Positions 9,302-17,506 of a stretch of 45,753 bases of DNA are shown piece by piece. Origin of the DNA: Burkholderiales bacterium (lineage in GTDB: Bacteria; Pseudomonadota; Gammaproteobacteria; Burkholderiales; SG8-39); NCBI GenBank assembly GCA_014860355.1, contig JACZJV010000191.1, forward strand, positions 1-45,753. The letters run 5' to 3'. The notes below the pieces were generated by a model. The model saw nothing but the letters and a program-made list of their open reading frames with translations. It was not told the DNA's origin and made no database searches. The translations under genes and the position numbers were made by a program. Numbering within the stretch: the stretch's first letter is position 1; the number at the start of each line of letters is the position of its first letter.

Positions 9302-10498
9302 ATGACGCTATTAGCCGACATCGAACGCAATCACGAAGAACTTATCGCCATTCGCCGCGATATCCATGCCCACCCCGAACTTGCGTTTCAGGAAGAGCGG
9401 ACCTCGGCCCTTGTGGCCAGGCGCCTGAGCGAACTCGGGCTGGAAGTGCATACGGGTTTGGGCAAAACGGGTGTGGTCGGGGTGTTGCGAAAGGGCGCGG
9501 GATCGCGGTCCATCGGTTTGCGCGCCGACATGGATGCCCTGCCCATGCCGGAGAACAACCGTTTCGCGCATTGCTCGACGAACCCCGGCAAGATGCATGG
9601 TTGCGGCCACGACGGCCATACCACCATGCTTCTGGGAGCGGCCGGGTACCTGGCCAGGTTCGGAAAGTTCGACGGGGTGGTGAATTTCATTTTCCAGCCA
9701 GCCGAGGAAGGCGGCAACGCCGGCGCCAAGGCCATGATCGACGATGGCCTGTTCGAGCGCTTTCCATGCGACGTGATTTACGGCATGCACAATCTGCCGG
9801 GGATACCTACCGGTGTGTTCGGATTTCGTGCCGGACCGGCCATGGCCTCGAGCAACCGATTCGATATTGTGATCAATGGTGTCGGCGGCCACGCGGCGCA
9901 GCCGCACAAGTCGGTGGATCCCATCCTGATCGCTGCGGAAATGGTGCAGTCGCTGCAAAGCCTCATTACGCGCAACAAGGATCCGATCGACACGGCAGTC
10001 CTGTCGATTACGCAGATCCATGCGGGCGACGCCTACAACGTAATCCCGGCACAGGCGGTGATACGCGGCACGGTCAGGACCTACACGGTCGAGGTGCTCG
10101 ATCTTCTGGAGAACAATATGCGCCGCATCGTGACCAAACTCAGTGAAGCGCATGGGGCCAGCGGCGAGTTGCATTTCGTGCGCTGCTATCCGCCGCTGGT
10201 CAACTGGCCCGAGGAAACGGAGTTCGCTGCGAACCTGGCGGAGAAACTCTTCGGCGCAGATCATGTCGATCGTGCGACGCCGCAGCATTTGGGGGCCGAG
10301 GACTTCTCCTTCTACCTGGAAAAGGTGCATGGAACCTACCTGTTCATCGGCAACGGCATGGGCGATCACCGCGCGGATACCTATCACGGCATGGGGCCGT
10401 GCGAACTGCATAATTCCAACTACGATTTCAACGATGCCTTGCTACCCATCGGCGCGACGTACTGGAGCAAACTGGTCGAGGCTACGCTGACCGCGTAG
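9302..10498 (+). CDS. M20 family amidohydrolase (hippurate hydrolase-like)
   Basis: Metal-dependent aminoacylase/carboxypeptidase of the M20D type, 398 aa. AAGAGG precedes ATG at 9302. Visible metal and catalytic motifs are GLRADMDALP (72-81), MHGCGHDGH (98-106, with the Cys that M20D enzymes use as a metal ligand), QPAEEGG with the catalytic Glu, the dimerisation-domain block VGGHAAQPH, and LGAEDFSFY near the C-terminus. The family removes acyl groups from N-acyl amino acids (hippurate, N-acetyl amino acids, indole-acetyl conjugates). It ends the transporter operon, which supports uptake followed by deacylation of an N-acylated amino acid. The exact substrate is unknown. Confidence 0.9.
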   Translation: MTLLADIERNHEELIAIRRDIHAHPELAFQEERTSALVARRLSELGLEVHTGLGKTGVVGVLRKGAGSRSIGLRADMDALPMPENNRFAHCSTNPGKMHGCGHDGHTTMLLGAAGYLARFGKFDGVVNFIFQPAEEGGNAGAKAMIDDGLFERFPCDVIYGMHNLPGIPTGVFGFRAGPAMASSNRFDIVINGVGGHAAQPHKSVDPILIAAEMVQSLQSLITRNKDPIDTAVLSITQIHAGDAYNVIPAQAVIRGTVRTYTVEVLDLLENNMRRIVTKLSEAHGASGELHFVRCYPPLVNWPEETEFAANLAEKLFGADHVDRATPQHLGAEDFSFYLEKVHGTYLFIGNGMGDHRADTYHGMGPCELHNSNYDFNDALLPIGATYWSKLVEATLTA

Positions 10499-10670
10499 TC
10501 CGATATCCGGTGTGCATCGCGGACCCGGGCGTGGCGCGAAAGACGTCGATGTTGAGGGCGCTGCCCGGCAGAGGTACAACGGGCGGCGCGTGCTTTCCCT
10601 GGATAACCGCCTGAAGAATTGCGCCGATATTCACTCTCAGCGTGTTCGCCTCGCATTTTGGGATCCTCCG

Positions 10671-10706
10671 GGCGCGATTGCGATCGCGCCCGCACTGCGC
10701 TATCGT
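10671..10706 (+). promoter_or_regulatory. Palindrome overlapping a possible sigma-70 promoter before the M32 peptidase
   Basis: A perfect 8-bp inverted repeat with a 4-nt centre (GGCGCGAT-TGCG-ATCGCGCC, 10671-10690) overlaps TTGCGA (10678-10683), which lies 17 bp before TATCGT (10701-10706). The arrangement resembles an operator over a weak -35, 30 bp before the start codon. Both elements match consensus only partly. Confidence 0.35.
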
Positions 10707-10735
10707 GGCCCAGATGGATAAGGCCGCATAGTTCG

Positions 10736-12232
10736 ATGTCGCTGTCAGCTTACAGGCAGTTGCAGCAGCGCTTTGCGCGCCTGGGACGCCTGCGCGACGC
10801 GCAGGGCATCCTGCACTGGGACCGCTCAGTGATGATGCCGGCGGGCGGGGCCGACGGCCGGGCTGAACAACTCGCAACGCTGGATGTCATCTGCCACGAG
10901 ATGATCGCCGATCCCGAGGTCGGCGATCTGCTGGCGGCGGCCGAGGGCGAAACGCTGACCGACTGGGAGCGCGCCAACCTGCGCGAAATGCGCCGCGGCT
11001 GGATCCACGCCAGCGCGGTCGACGCGGCGCTGGTCGAAGCGAAGTCGCGCGCCTGCTCGGCCTGCGAAATGGCCTGGCGCGAGGCGCGCCCGCTGGCGGA
11101 TTTCGAGATGGTGCTCCCGTTCCTGGAAGAGGTGCTGCGGCTGACGATCGAGGTGGGGAAGGCCAAGGCGGTCCGCTTCGAAACCTCGGCATACGACGCG
11201 CTGCTCGATGAGTACGAGCCGGCCGCGCGCGCGGCCGACATCGATCCGGTGTTCGACGATTACGCCGGCTTCTTGCCGGATTTTCTCGACCAGGTGCTGG
11301 CGCGCCAGGCGCGCGAACCGGCCGTCATCGAATCGCGCGGCCCGTTTCCGGTCGAACGCCAGCGAGAACTCGGCCTTCGTGTCATGCAGATCCTGGGTTT
11401 CGATTTTCACCACGGGCGGCTGGACGTCAGCCTGCATCCGTTTACCGGCGGCGCGTCGGGGGATCAGCGCATCACCACGCGCTATAGCGAGGAGGATTTC
11501 AGCTCCTCGCTCATGGGCACCATCCACGAGACCGGGCATGCGCTCTACGAGCAGCACCTGCCCCGGGCCTGGCGCCATCAACCGGTAGGCGGTGCGCGCG
11601 GCATGGTGGTGCACGAAAGCCAGTCGCTGCTGATGGAAATGCAGGTTGCGCGCTCGCGGGAGTTTCTCTCGTTCGCAGCACCGGTGATGCGCGAGGCGTT
11701 CGGCGCACAGGCGGAAGACCGGGCATGGCAGCCGGATAACCTGTTGCGGCTGTACACGCGCGTTTCGCGCAGCTTCATCCGCACCGAAGCGGACGAAGTC
11801 ACCTACCCGGCACATGTCATCCTGCGCTACCGGCTCGAGCGCTCGCTGATTGCGGGCGATCTTCGCCTGCGCGATCTGCCGGGTGCGTGGAACGATGCAA
11901 TGAAGACGCTGCTCGGCGTGGTTCCGCCCGACGATCGCCTGGGCTGCCTGCAGGACATACACTGGTACGACGGCGCGTTCGGCTATTTCCCGACCTACAC
12001 GCTGGGCGCGATGGCTGCGGCGCAATTGTTCGACGCCGCGCGCAAGAGCATCCCCGGCTTGGCGACGGCGATGAGCGGCGGCGAATTCAAGCCGCTGGTC
12101 GATTGGCTCTGCGAAAACGTCCATGGCAAGGCCAGCTATCTATCGACCCGGGAGTTGCTCGCCGCCGCGACCGGGCGGCCGCTCGACCCGGCCGTTTTCA
12201 AGGCGCATCTCAAGGCGCGCTATCTGCACTAG
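10736..12232 (+). CDS. M32 family metallocarboxypeptidase (Taq-type)
   Basis: Zinc/cobalt carboxypeptidase of family M32, 498 aa (family about 500). It removes C-terminal amino acids from peptides in the cytosol. The metal-binding HETGH is at 264-268. Other M32 signatures present are HPF (234-236), GDQRITTRY (242-250) and RTEADEVTYPAH downstream, all in the expected order; LHWDR near residue 26 matches the N-terminal lid region. I took ATG at 10736 because the protein then starts at the family's normal N-terminus; the ribosome site is poor. It sits 237 bp behind the peptide-type importer operon and may be separately transcribed, but a role in peptide use fits both. Confidence 0.92.
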   Translation: MSLSAYRQLQQRFARLGRLRDAQGILHWDRSVMMPAGGADGRAEQLATLDVICHEMIADPEVGDLLAAAEGETLTDWERANLREMRRGWIHASAVDAALVEAKSRACSACEMAWREARPLADFEMVLPFLEEVLRLTIEVGKAKAVRFETSAYDALLDEYEPAARAADIDPVFDDYAGFLPDFLDQVLARQAREPAVIESRGPFPVERQRELGLRVMQILGFDFHHGRLDVSLHPFTGGASGDQRITTRYSEEDFSSSLMGTIHETGHALYEQHLPRAWRHQPVGGARGMVVHESQSLLMEMQVARSREFLSFAAPVMREAFGAQAEDRAWQPDNLLRLYTRVSRSFIRTEADEVTYPAHVILRYRLERSLIAGDLRLRDLPGAWNDAMKTLLGVVPPDDRLGCLQDIHWYDGAFGYFPTYTLGAMAAAQLFDAARKSIPGLATAMSGGEFKPLVDWLCENVHGKASYLSTRELLAAATGRPLDPAVFKAHLKARYLH

Positions 12233-12434
12233 TCTGTTGGATTCTCCAGCAAGCTGTCGTCCCTTCGACACACGGAATGCATTTTTGGCGGCAATCCAGT
12301 GATTGGATGACGCCTGGCCGCAAAACGCCTGCAGGTTTGCGCGATCTAGTCTTGCCGATCCAACTGGCACGACAAATGCTTTTAGTCCGGTAACTCAAAG
12401 CCATTGCGAAAGTTTTCAGCCTGGAAGGCCCCAG

Positions 12435-12884
12435 ATGAATTGCTACCCGAAGCGCAGATCAGGTTCGAATTTGAACCAGTTGAACCGAGCACGCTCGTAC
12501 AAGAAACTGTCATCGGTGCTCGTCCTCATTGCGGCCATCGTCGTCCCCAATATTGCATCGGCACGGGATGCAGGGCCATCAGGCATCGAATGGCAGTGCG
12601 TGCAGCAATACGACCCGGAATTCAACATTCGCTGTATCACCAGTGCCGGCAGCGACGAACGTTTCGCGCAGCGGGAACGGGGTGGCTACGTCAAATCGTC
12701 GCTGCCGGTAGGGGGCGATTTGAGGACCGCGGCCGAAGTCCAATTTCCCGAAGTGGTTTTTGCCGAAACCTGGAGCGTGCCGCTCTACACGCCGCCACGC
12801 GATGCGGGCAGGGTCCTGGCCTTGCTGCAAACGCTGCTCTGCGACACCGCGGCCCGCTGCGCGGTGAGCTATCGAAGCAATTGA
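12435..12884 (+). CDS. Small secreted protein with four conserved-looking cysteines (unknown)
   Basis: 149 aa, no family recognised. ATG at 12435 follows GGAAGG at good spacing. A Lys/Arg-rich start (KRR, RSYKK) leads into a hydrophobic run at 26-41 ending ASA|R (about 43), so it is a likely Sec signal peptide with a long n-region. The mature part of about 106 aa has exactly four Cys (55, 67, 136, 142), enough for two disulfides, and no helix long enough for a second membrane span. The stretch FPEVVFAETWSVPLYTPPRDAGRV may be an extended substrate or partner surface. It stands alone between the M32 peptidase and a convergent membrane-protein gene. Confidence 0.7.
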   Translation: MNCYPKRRSGSNLNQLNRARSYKKLSSVLVLIAAIVVPNIASARDAGPSGIEWQCVQQYDPEFNIRCITSAGSDERFAQRERGGYVKSSLPVGGDLRTAAEVQFPEVVFAETWSVPLYTPPRDAGRVLALLQTLLCDTAARCAVSYRSN

Positions 12885-12969
12885 TTCATTTCCGCATTCG
12901 TTGAGCGGCGGCGCATTTCTGCGGGAAGTCGCCTGAGCTTCGGACGTCGGCATCCCGCCGGGCCGGGCG

Positions 12970-13557
12970 CTACCTACGCTTGGGCGCAATGGGCCAGCTG
13001 AACTGCTGCGGCAGGTTCTTGACGAAGCGATCGAATGCCACCGGCTCGAGCCACTCCCATGCGCCCAGGCCTATGCCTGCGAGCCCTCCCAGGACCACAA
13101 GGAAGCCCAGCAGCGATCTTGGGACGCGCACCAGGAGCATCCAGGCGAGGCCGCTGCGCCCCTGCGGATTGAGCATCATCAGGACGCCGGCCCCCAGGAG
13201 CAGCGATCCTGCCGCGATCAGCACCGGCGCGGGGCGGCGCATCAAGTAGTTCAAGGTCGAATTCCACAGGCCTTCGGTGAGCACGTAAGCCGCCGCGACG
13301 AGCACTGTCCCGACGAGCAGCGCCATGAACCCGGCGATCAGCGCCGGTGTACCCGCGTAGGCTTCGTATTTGTCGTCCCAGGCGCGAAAACACATGCGGC
13401 GCGTGACTATGGACTCGAGTCCGCCGAGCGCGATGCCTGCTCCAACCAGTCCCACGCCCAGGTGCACGCCTTTGGGAAGCGCGAAGAAATGCCCGGCGAT
13501 CGCGGCAATGATGCCGATCATCACCGTGGTAAATTGAATAAACGCGAGTAGGCGCAT
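12970..13557 (-). CDS. Five-helix inner-membrane protein (unknown)
   Basis: 195 aa, no family recognised. Hydrophobic segments at about 5-25, 31-52, 70-94, 110-129 and 148-169 predict five transmembrane helices. A charged loop, RRMCFRAWDDKYEAYAG (53-69), lies between helices 2 and 3, and a C-terminal amphipathic tail ends PIAPKRR. The start (ATG 13557) gives an N-terminus directly into helix 1. It is transcribed divergently from the HD-domain gene and convergently with the small secreted protein gene. Confidence 0.75.
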   Translation of the reverse strand: MRLLAFIQFTTVMIGIIAAIAGHFFALPKGVHLGVGLVGAGIALGGLESIVTRRMCFRAWDDKYEAYAGTPALIAGFMALLVGTVLVAAAYVLTEGLWNSTLNYLMRRPAPVLIAAGSLLLGAGVLMMLNPQGRSGLAWMLLVRVPRSLLGFLVVLGGLAGIGLGAWEWLEPVAFDRFVKNLPQQFSWPIAPKRR

Positions 13558-13714
13558 CTTGGCTTAAAGTCTAGCGAAGGATAGGGGCCGGGACAATCTA
13601 TCCAGCATACCCAAGGCGTCGATCTTGTGGCACGGGTTGTGCATGGAGCATGACCGGCTGCCGGACTTATCTTCGACCCGGCGCCTTGAGCGCCCAGGGG
13701 GCGCGGAGGCAACA

Positions 13715-14644
13715 ATGAGTTATCGCGGCAATGATTACGATGTGAGTTCACGGATCAACACCACCGATCCGCGGGTCGTCAACGATGAGGTAGACCGCAT
13801 ATATCTCGATCTGTACCCGTCGGCGCCCAGCAGGCAGATCGACCGTGCATTTCGTGACCTGGCACAGCTCTACCGGGGCGAATATCCCGCTTATCGCGCC
13901 TGCGACACCGCTTACCACGATATGCAGCATGCGTTGGACGCGACGCTCGCGATGGCGCGCCTGATCGACGGCTACGAGCGCGCTCGCATCGGCACCGAGC
14001 CCTTCGGCGAATCGCTGTTCCGCCTGGGCGTGATCACGGCCCTGTTTCATGACATGGGCTATGTGCGCGAGCGCGACGACCACACGCACGATAACGGGGC
14101 CGAATACAGCCTCACCCACGTCACGCGCGGGTCGCATTTTTTGAGGACCTACCTGCCGACGATAGGCATGGCGGACATGGCCGAAATCGCCGCCGAGTTG
14201 ATCCACTTCACCGGGGACGAAACGCCGCTGGGAAAGATCAATGTCCCGTCACCCATCTACAGGCTGCTAGGCAGCATGCTTGGTTCGGCCGACATCATCG
14301 CGCAGATGTCCGACCGCTGCTATCTGGAGAAGTGCCGCGACCGGCTTTATCCGGAGTTCGTCGCTGCCGGCCGGGCAAGCACGCGCACGCCTGAGGGCGT
14401 GGAGCAGGTGGTGTTCTCCTCGGGCGAAGATCTGGTCATCAAATCACCCGAAATGTTCCGGGGTGCAGCCCGGCGCCTCAACATCGATCTGGCCGGTTGC
14501 TACACCTACGCGCAGCCGCATTTCGGCGGACAGAACCTGTATCTCGAGGAATTCAACAAGAACTGGAAATTCGCCGCCGGGTTCAGCAAGGACGCTGATA
14601 CCGCGATGCTGAAGCGCAAGCCGCCCGGGACGCTCAGCACCTAG
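13715..14644 (+). CDS. HD-domain phosphohydrolase resembling class I cyclic-nucleotide phosphodiesterases
   Basis: Soluble metal-dependent phosphohydrolase, 309 aa. ATG at 13715 follows GGAGG. The active-site order matches the HD/PDEase superfamily: YHDMQHALDATLAMA at 67-81 (compare YHNxxHAxDV of PDEase_I), ALFHDMGY at 109-116 with the HD pair at 112-113, a His-rich loop DDHTHDNG, IHFTGDETP, and a late Asp in GSADIIAQMSDR. All expected metal ligands seem present, so it should be active. The substrate (cAMP, another cyclic nucleotide or a nucleotide) is not determined by sequence. The 3' end overlaps the convergent minus-strand gene by 11 bp. Confidence 0.8.
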   Translation: MSYRGNDYDVSSRINTTDPRVVNDEVDRIYLDLYPSAPSRQIDRAFRDLAQLYRGEYPAYRACDTAYHDMQHALDATLAMARLIDGYERARIGTEPFGESLFRLGVITALFHDMGYVRERDDHTHDNGAEYSLTHVTRGSHFLRTYLPTIGMADMAEIAAELIHFTGDETPLGKINVPSPIYRLLGSMLGSADIIAQMSDRCYLEKCRDRLYPEFVAAGRASTRTPEGVEQVVFSSGEDLVIKSPEMFRGAARRLNIDLAGCYTYAQPHFGGQNLYLEEFNKNWKFAAGFSKDADTAMLKRKPPGTLST

Positions 14645-15188
14645 CGCCGCCAAGCGGGACAGTTGCGCGCACATGCTGCTCGCGCGGGTTGAAGATCTGC
14701 GGCGCAGGCGTGGGCGTTTTCATCGGCGGGCTCGACGGGCGCACCAGGTCGATATTGATTTCGCCCTGGTTGGTCCAGGAGTCCTTGGAAAACGGGTTCT
14801 CCACGCGAACCCCGAGTCCTTCCTCGACCGCACGCGTAATGGCTTTTTGCAGTTTCTCCGCGTTGCGCTGCTGCCAGGGAAAACGGTAGTAGCGCGGTTC
14901 CAGCGTATCGTCCACGCGCAGCCAGAGATAGATCGCCTTTCCCTCGTCCAGGCTGACGCCTAGCACCGTGGCGTGCTCGGCCGAGGCTTGGAACCATTCA
15001 TGCGTCATCGGTTTCGGGCGCGCCAGGATCTCGTTCAGGCCGAGGTAGGCGAAAGGAATGAAGGCCGCGGCAACCGCGATCGCCGCGGCACGCACCGGAG
15101 TCGCACGCGGCGTGCGGATCGCTATCGCCGCAAGCAGCGCGGCAAGCGCCGTGAAACAGGCAAATATCAAGTACAGTGGTTCGATCAT
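14634..15188 (-). CDS. Membrane protein, third gene of the ExbB/ExbD-like operon (unknown)
   Basis: 184 aa, no family recognised. Two hydrophobic segments (about 4-23 and 32-50) anchor it. The remainder is soluble: a compact alpha/beta-looking region (about 55-140) with WFQASAEHATVLGVSLDEGKA and YYRFPWQQRNAEKLQKAI, then a Pro-rich tail (about 150-165). ATG at 15188 overlaps the stop of the ExbD-like gene (ATGA), so it is translationally coupled to the proton-channel pair. Its 3' end overlaps the stop of the convergent HD gene by 11 bp. Probably an accessory or output subunit of the same complex (inference from coupling only). Confidence 0.72.
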   Translation of the reverse strand: MIEPLYLIFACFTALAALLAAIAIRTPRATPVRAAAIAVAAAFIPFAYLGLNEILARPKPMTHEWFQASAEHATVLGVSLDEGKAIYLWLRVDDTLEPRYYRFPWQQRNAEKLQKAITRAVEEGLGVRVENPFSKDSWTNQGEINIDLVRPSSPPMKTPTPAPQIFNPREQHVRATVPLGGARC

Positions 15189-15787
15189 CCGGCAGGCCGG
15201 GTGACGAGGAGCCGCCGCACGGTTGTCACGCTGCCGGGCACGAGTTCACCGCTGTCCTTCAGCCGGAAGCGGAATGCGGTTTCCTCCTGATTGCGCCGGG
15301 TCAGCTCGATCCTGGTCTGGAGCAGCTGCTGCAACTCGCCGTACATCGGCTTGACGCTCACGACCACCGTCACCGGCACGCGTACACCGAGCGGAACCGC
15401 ACCGTACATATGCACGTTGACGGTGTATTCCCCCGCCGGGATGCCGCGGCTGTACGACACCTCGTAGTTGCGCCCGGTTGCGTCGCCCTCGATGCCGAGG
15501 TCGTCGCGCAGCAGGTTGAAATAGGTGCTGCCCTGATTCCAGAAGCCGACGGGTACGTCGCGCGGCGCCTGCACCCACAGATCGACGTCCACCGGAAGCT
15601 CGTTCGACCAGTGGATTTCGACCACTACGTTGCCGGGCGAGTGTACGTCGCGGTTCTCGTCGCGCTTTTCGCTGAGATGCGGCAGCAGCATGATGACCAT
15701 GGCGACAAAGCCGATGAGCGCCAGCATCAGCACGTCGCGGAACACTGTCCCCGAGGGATCGTCCTCGAATTCGTCAAGCACGAGCAT
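15185..15787 (-). CDS. ExbD-like single-pass protein with a YfaP/DUF2135-like periplasmic domain
   Basis: 200 aa. A short cytoplasmic N-terminus, DEFEDDPSG, leads to FRDVLMLALIGFVAMVIMLLP (16-36), one transmembrane helix. Asp18 sits at its cytoplasmic end in the same setting as the proton-accepting Asp of ExbD/TolR (VDVMLVLLVIF). The C-terminal part does not look like the ExbD/TolR fold. It has DVDLWVQAP, RNYEVSYSRGIPAGEYTVNVHMYG and a Val-rich strand pattern, resembling YfaP/DUF2135-type beta-sandwich domains. The start overlaps the ExbB-like gene by 14 bp and the end overlaps the third gene by 4 bp. I infer the stator partner of the ExbB-like protein; the domain exchange is unusual. Confidence 0.7.
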   Translation of the reverse strand: MLVLDEFEDDPSGTVFRDVLMLALIGFVAMVIMLLPHLSEKRDENRDVHSPGNVVVEIHWSNELPVDVDLWVQAPRDVPVGFWNQGSTYFNLLRDDLGIEGDATGRNYEVSYSRGIPAGEYTVNVHMYGAVPLGVRVPVTVVVSVKPMYGELQQLLQTRIELTRRNQEETAFRFRLKDSGELVPGSVTTVRRLLVTRPAG

Positions 15788-16460
15788 CGCGCTCCCCGCG
15801 CTCGACTATGCTCTGGTAGAGCAGCAGCGCAGCCATCGCGAGTATGCGCTGCGTGACCATGAGCCAGAGGTGGAGCACTGAACCGAACAGCGTCGTATAC
15901 AGCGCGATGGACATGCCGTTTATCAGTCGCGCAACCATCGGGGCCACGTTTTCCACTGTCGGCACCTGCTGCGGATCAACGCCCGAGAGCGCGACGATAA
16001 AACCGATGACGGTACCCACCAGGCCGAGCATGATGAGGATGCCGGCGATGTGGCGCACGCCGGACGAGGGCTGCGCGAGCCGCAGTCTGAGCAGCCCGCA
16101 GGCAGTGGCGCGGCTTTCGGCACCGGCGCCGCGCACCTGCGCCAGATACCAGGCCGTGCGCGAGCCTGAACGAATCGCCCCGGCGTGCACGTCATCGATT
16201 TCGCGCACGACCTGCCAAAGCCGCCAGCCGCAAATGGCGAGGCCATGGATGAATACCGCCATGATGAGCAGGCACAGCCACAGGCTGTAGCCGGTAAGCG
16301 CGTCGCTCAGCCAGCCTTCGAGCCAGGCCGCCGCGCACAGGGCGGTCGACACCACGTTGACCAGGGTGAACTGAAGGAACAGCAGGTAGCGTGGCGGCCT
16401 CAGACCGGCTGACGCACCCACTGTCGTCGGCTCTTCGCCGCTGCTGGACGCTGCGAGCAT
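15774..16460 (-). CDS. MotA/TolQ/ExbB-type proton channel protein
   Basis: Inner-membrane proton-channel subunit, 228 aa. GGGAGG precedes ATG at 16460 by 5 nt. Predicted helices lie at about 25-46, 57-78, 137-160 and 183-205. The last two carry the family core: GLVGTVIGFIVALSG (146-160) and LINGMSIALYTTLFGS (179-194), with the Thr pairs 149/150 and 189/190 in the positions of the conserved ExbB/TolQ pore threonines. Between helices 2 and 3 is a cytoplasmic region of about 58 residues. First gene of a three-gene overlapping operon. No TonB, TolA, flagellar or OmpA-peptidoglycan protein is nearby, so what it powers is unknown. Confidence 0.82.
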   Translation of the reverse strand: MLAASSSGEEPTTVGASAGLRPPRYLLFLQFTLVNVVSTALCAAAWLEGWLSDALTGYSLWLCLLIMAVFIHGLAICGWRLWQVVREIDDVHAGAIRSGSRTAWYLAQVRGAGAESRATACGLLRLRLAQPSSGVRHIAGILIMLGLVGTVIGFIVALSGVDPQQVPTVENVAPMVARLINGMSIALYTTLFGSVLHLWLMVTQRILAMAALLLYQSIVERGERDARA

Positions 16461-16611
16461 GCATGCCTCCCGAATTTCGCTGTGGGCCGCGCGCGCACCG
16501 GCGTCGCGGGCGGACTAGTGTAGCGCGAATCCAACGGTGCATTGATCCGGGCCCGACAGGGATGGCAGATTCCGCGGACACCGTGGCGGTGAACAACGGG
16601 TCGGTGAACAT

Positions 16612-16640
16612 TTGTTCTGGACTATTTTACGGCGTAGAAT
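16612..16640 (+). promoter_or_regulatory. Predicted sigma-70 promoter for the receiver-domain gene
   Basis: TTGTTC (16612-16617), 17 bp, TAGAAT (16635-16640). The -10 matches 5 of 6, the -35 only 3 of 6. It lies 82 bp before the ATG at 16723, in the 262-bp divergent gap from the ExbB-like operon. Confidence 0.45.
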
Positions 16641-16722
16641 CATTCGAACAGGTATTCGCAGGTGCCGCCTTGCCCGAACGGGATTGGCGGCGCGAAAGTT
16701 GACCAGGTAGCAGAGGACTCCG

Positions 16723-17121
16723 ATGTCGCGAAGCGTATTGAACGTACTGATTGTCGAAGACGAAGCGATCTTGGCAAAGAATATTGCCACCTATCTGCGC
16801 CGCTACGGCTACGAGGTGCGTGTCGCGCATTCGGCCGAGGAGGGGCTGTCGGAACTCGAAGCGTTCAAGCCGGACGCCATCCTGCTCGACTTCAACCTGC
16901 CCGGCGGCATGAACGGGCTGGAGGCGCTGGTCCGGATACGCGCCATCGACAGCAATATCAAAGTGATCATGATGACCGCGTATGGCAGCGACGAACTTTC
17001 CCTGAAGGCGATGGAAGGCGGCGCCTGTAGATTCGTCACGAAGCCGATCTCGGTCGGCGTGCTGAAGAAGATACTGGAAGAATCCATCGTCGACAAACCC
17101 CTGGACGAAACGCTGTACTAG
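16723..17121 (+). CDS. Stand-alone response-regulator receiver protein
   Basis: 132 aa, a single CheY-type receiver domain without output domain. AGAGGA precedes ATG. Key residues are all present: acidic pair E12/D13, phospho-acceptor D56 in ILLDFNLP, switch Thr85 in MMTAYG, and Lys107 in VTKPIS. The C-terminal tail (about 118-132) is short and acidic. No histidine kinase is adjacent, so it is an orphan receiver. It is divergent from the ExbB-like operon across a shared gap, which might mean common control, but no direct evidence links them. Confidence 0.88.
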   Translation: MSRSVLNVLIVEDEAILAKNIATYLRRYGYEVRVAHSAEEGLSELEAFKPDAILLDFNLPGGMNGLEALVRIRAIDSNIKVIMMTAYGSDELSLKAMEGGACRFVTKPISVGVLKKILEESIVDKPLDETLY

Positions 17122-17506
17122 CGGCCCGTTGTTTTCGGCCGGCGCCGCCAAGGCGTGTATGAGCGATCACGCGTCGAGTCCTGCGGACAATCAATAATCC
17201 GATCCGCTGCCGCGGATCGCAACTGGCGCGATGCCTACGTCGCTCTCGGGGCTATCGCGATTGAATGAAAAGACCTTGCCCTGCACGGCGTGTGCTCCCG
17301 GCCTGTCGAATACGGGCTACGCTCACGACTTGACCGTCGGATGGGCGGGCGCCATACTCTGCGCCGCATAAGGCGGGTGGGCGGAGTTCTTGCAGTTCCA
17401 AGCCATCAACCGTACCGACCGGGAAACCAGTGTCCATAGGTCGCGTAATGCAAATTCAAGAGCGCAGGTTTTGACTAATTCGTCGTTCACGCAAAAGGGG
17501 GGCAGG
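17122..17506 (+). other. 385-bp non-coding gap between receiver gene and lipoprotein gene
   Basis: No gene supported here; the short frames lack ribosome sites and family features. The only structure I find is the promoter near its middle (separate entry). From that promoter's expected start point the leader to the lipoprotein ATG would be about 140 nt. I see no tRNA or clear terminator. Confidence 0.5.
17330..17358 (+). promoter_or_regulatory. Predicted sigma-70 promoter for the DUF1080 lipoprotein gene
   Basis: TTGACC (17330-17335, 5 of 6), exactly 17 bp, CATACT (17353-17358, 4 of 6). It lies about 150 bp before the ATG at 17507. Best promoter match of the window. Confidence 0.5.

Noticed and set aside
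9311-10411. 366-codon antisense frame across the M20 gene
   Set aside because: Shadow; the plus strand carries all M20 metal motifs.
14634-16460. Proton-channel operon as a Zorya (ZorAB) defence system
   Set aside because: No OmpA-like ZorB C-terminus, no long ZorA tail, and no ZorC, ZorD or ZorE gene.
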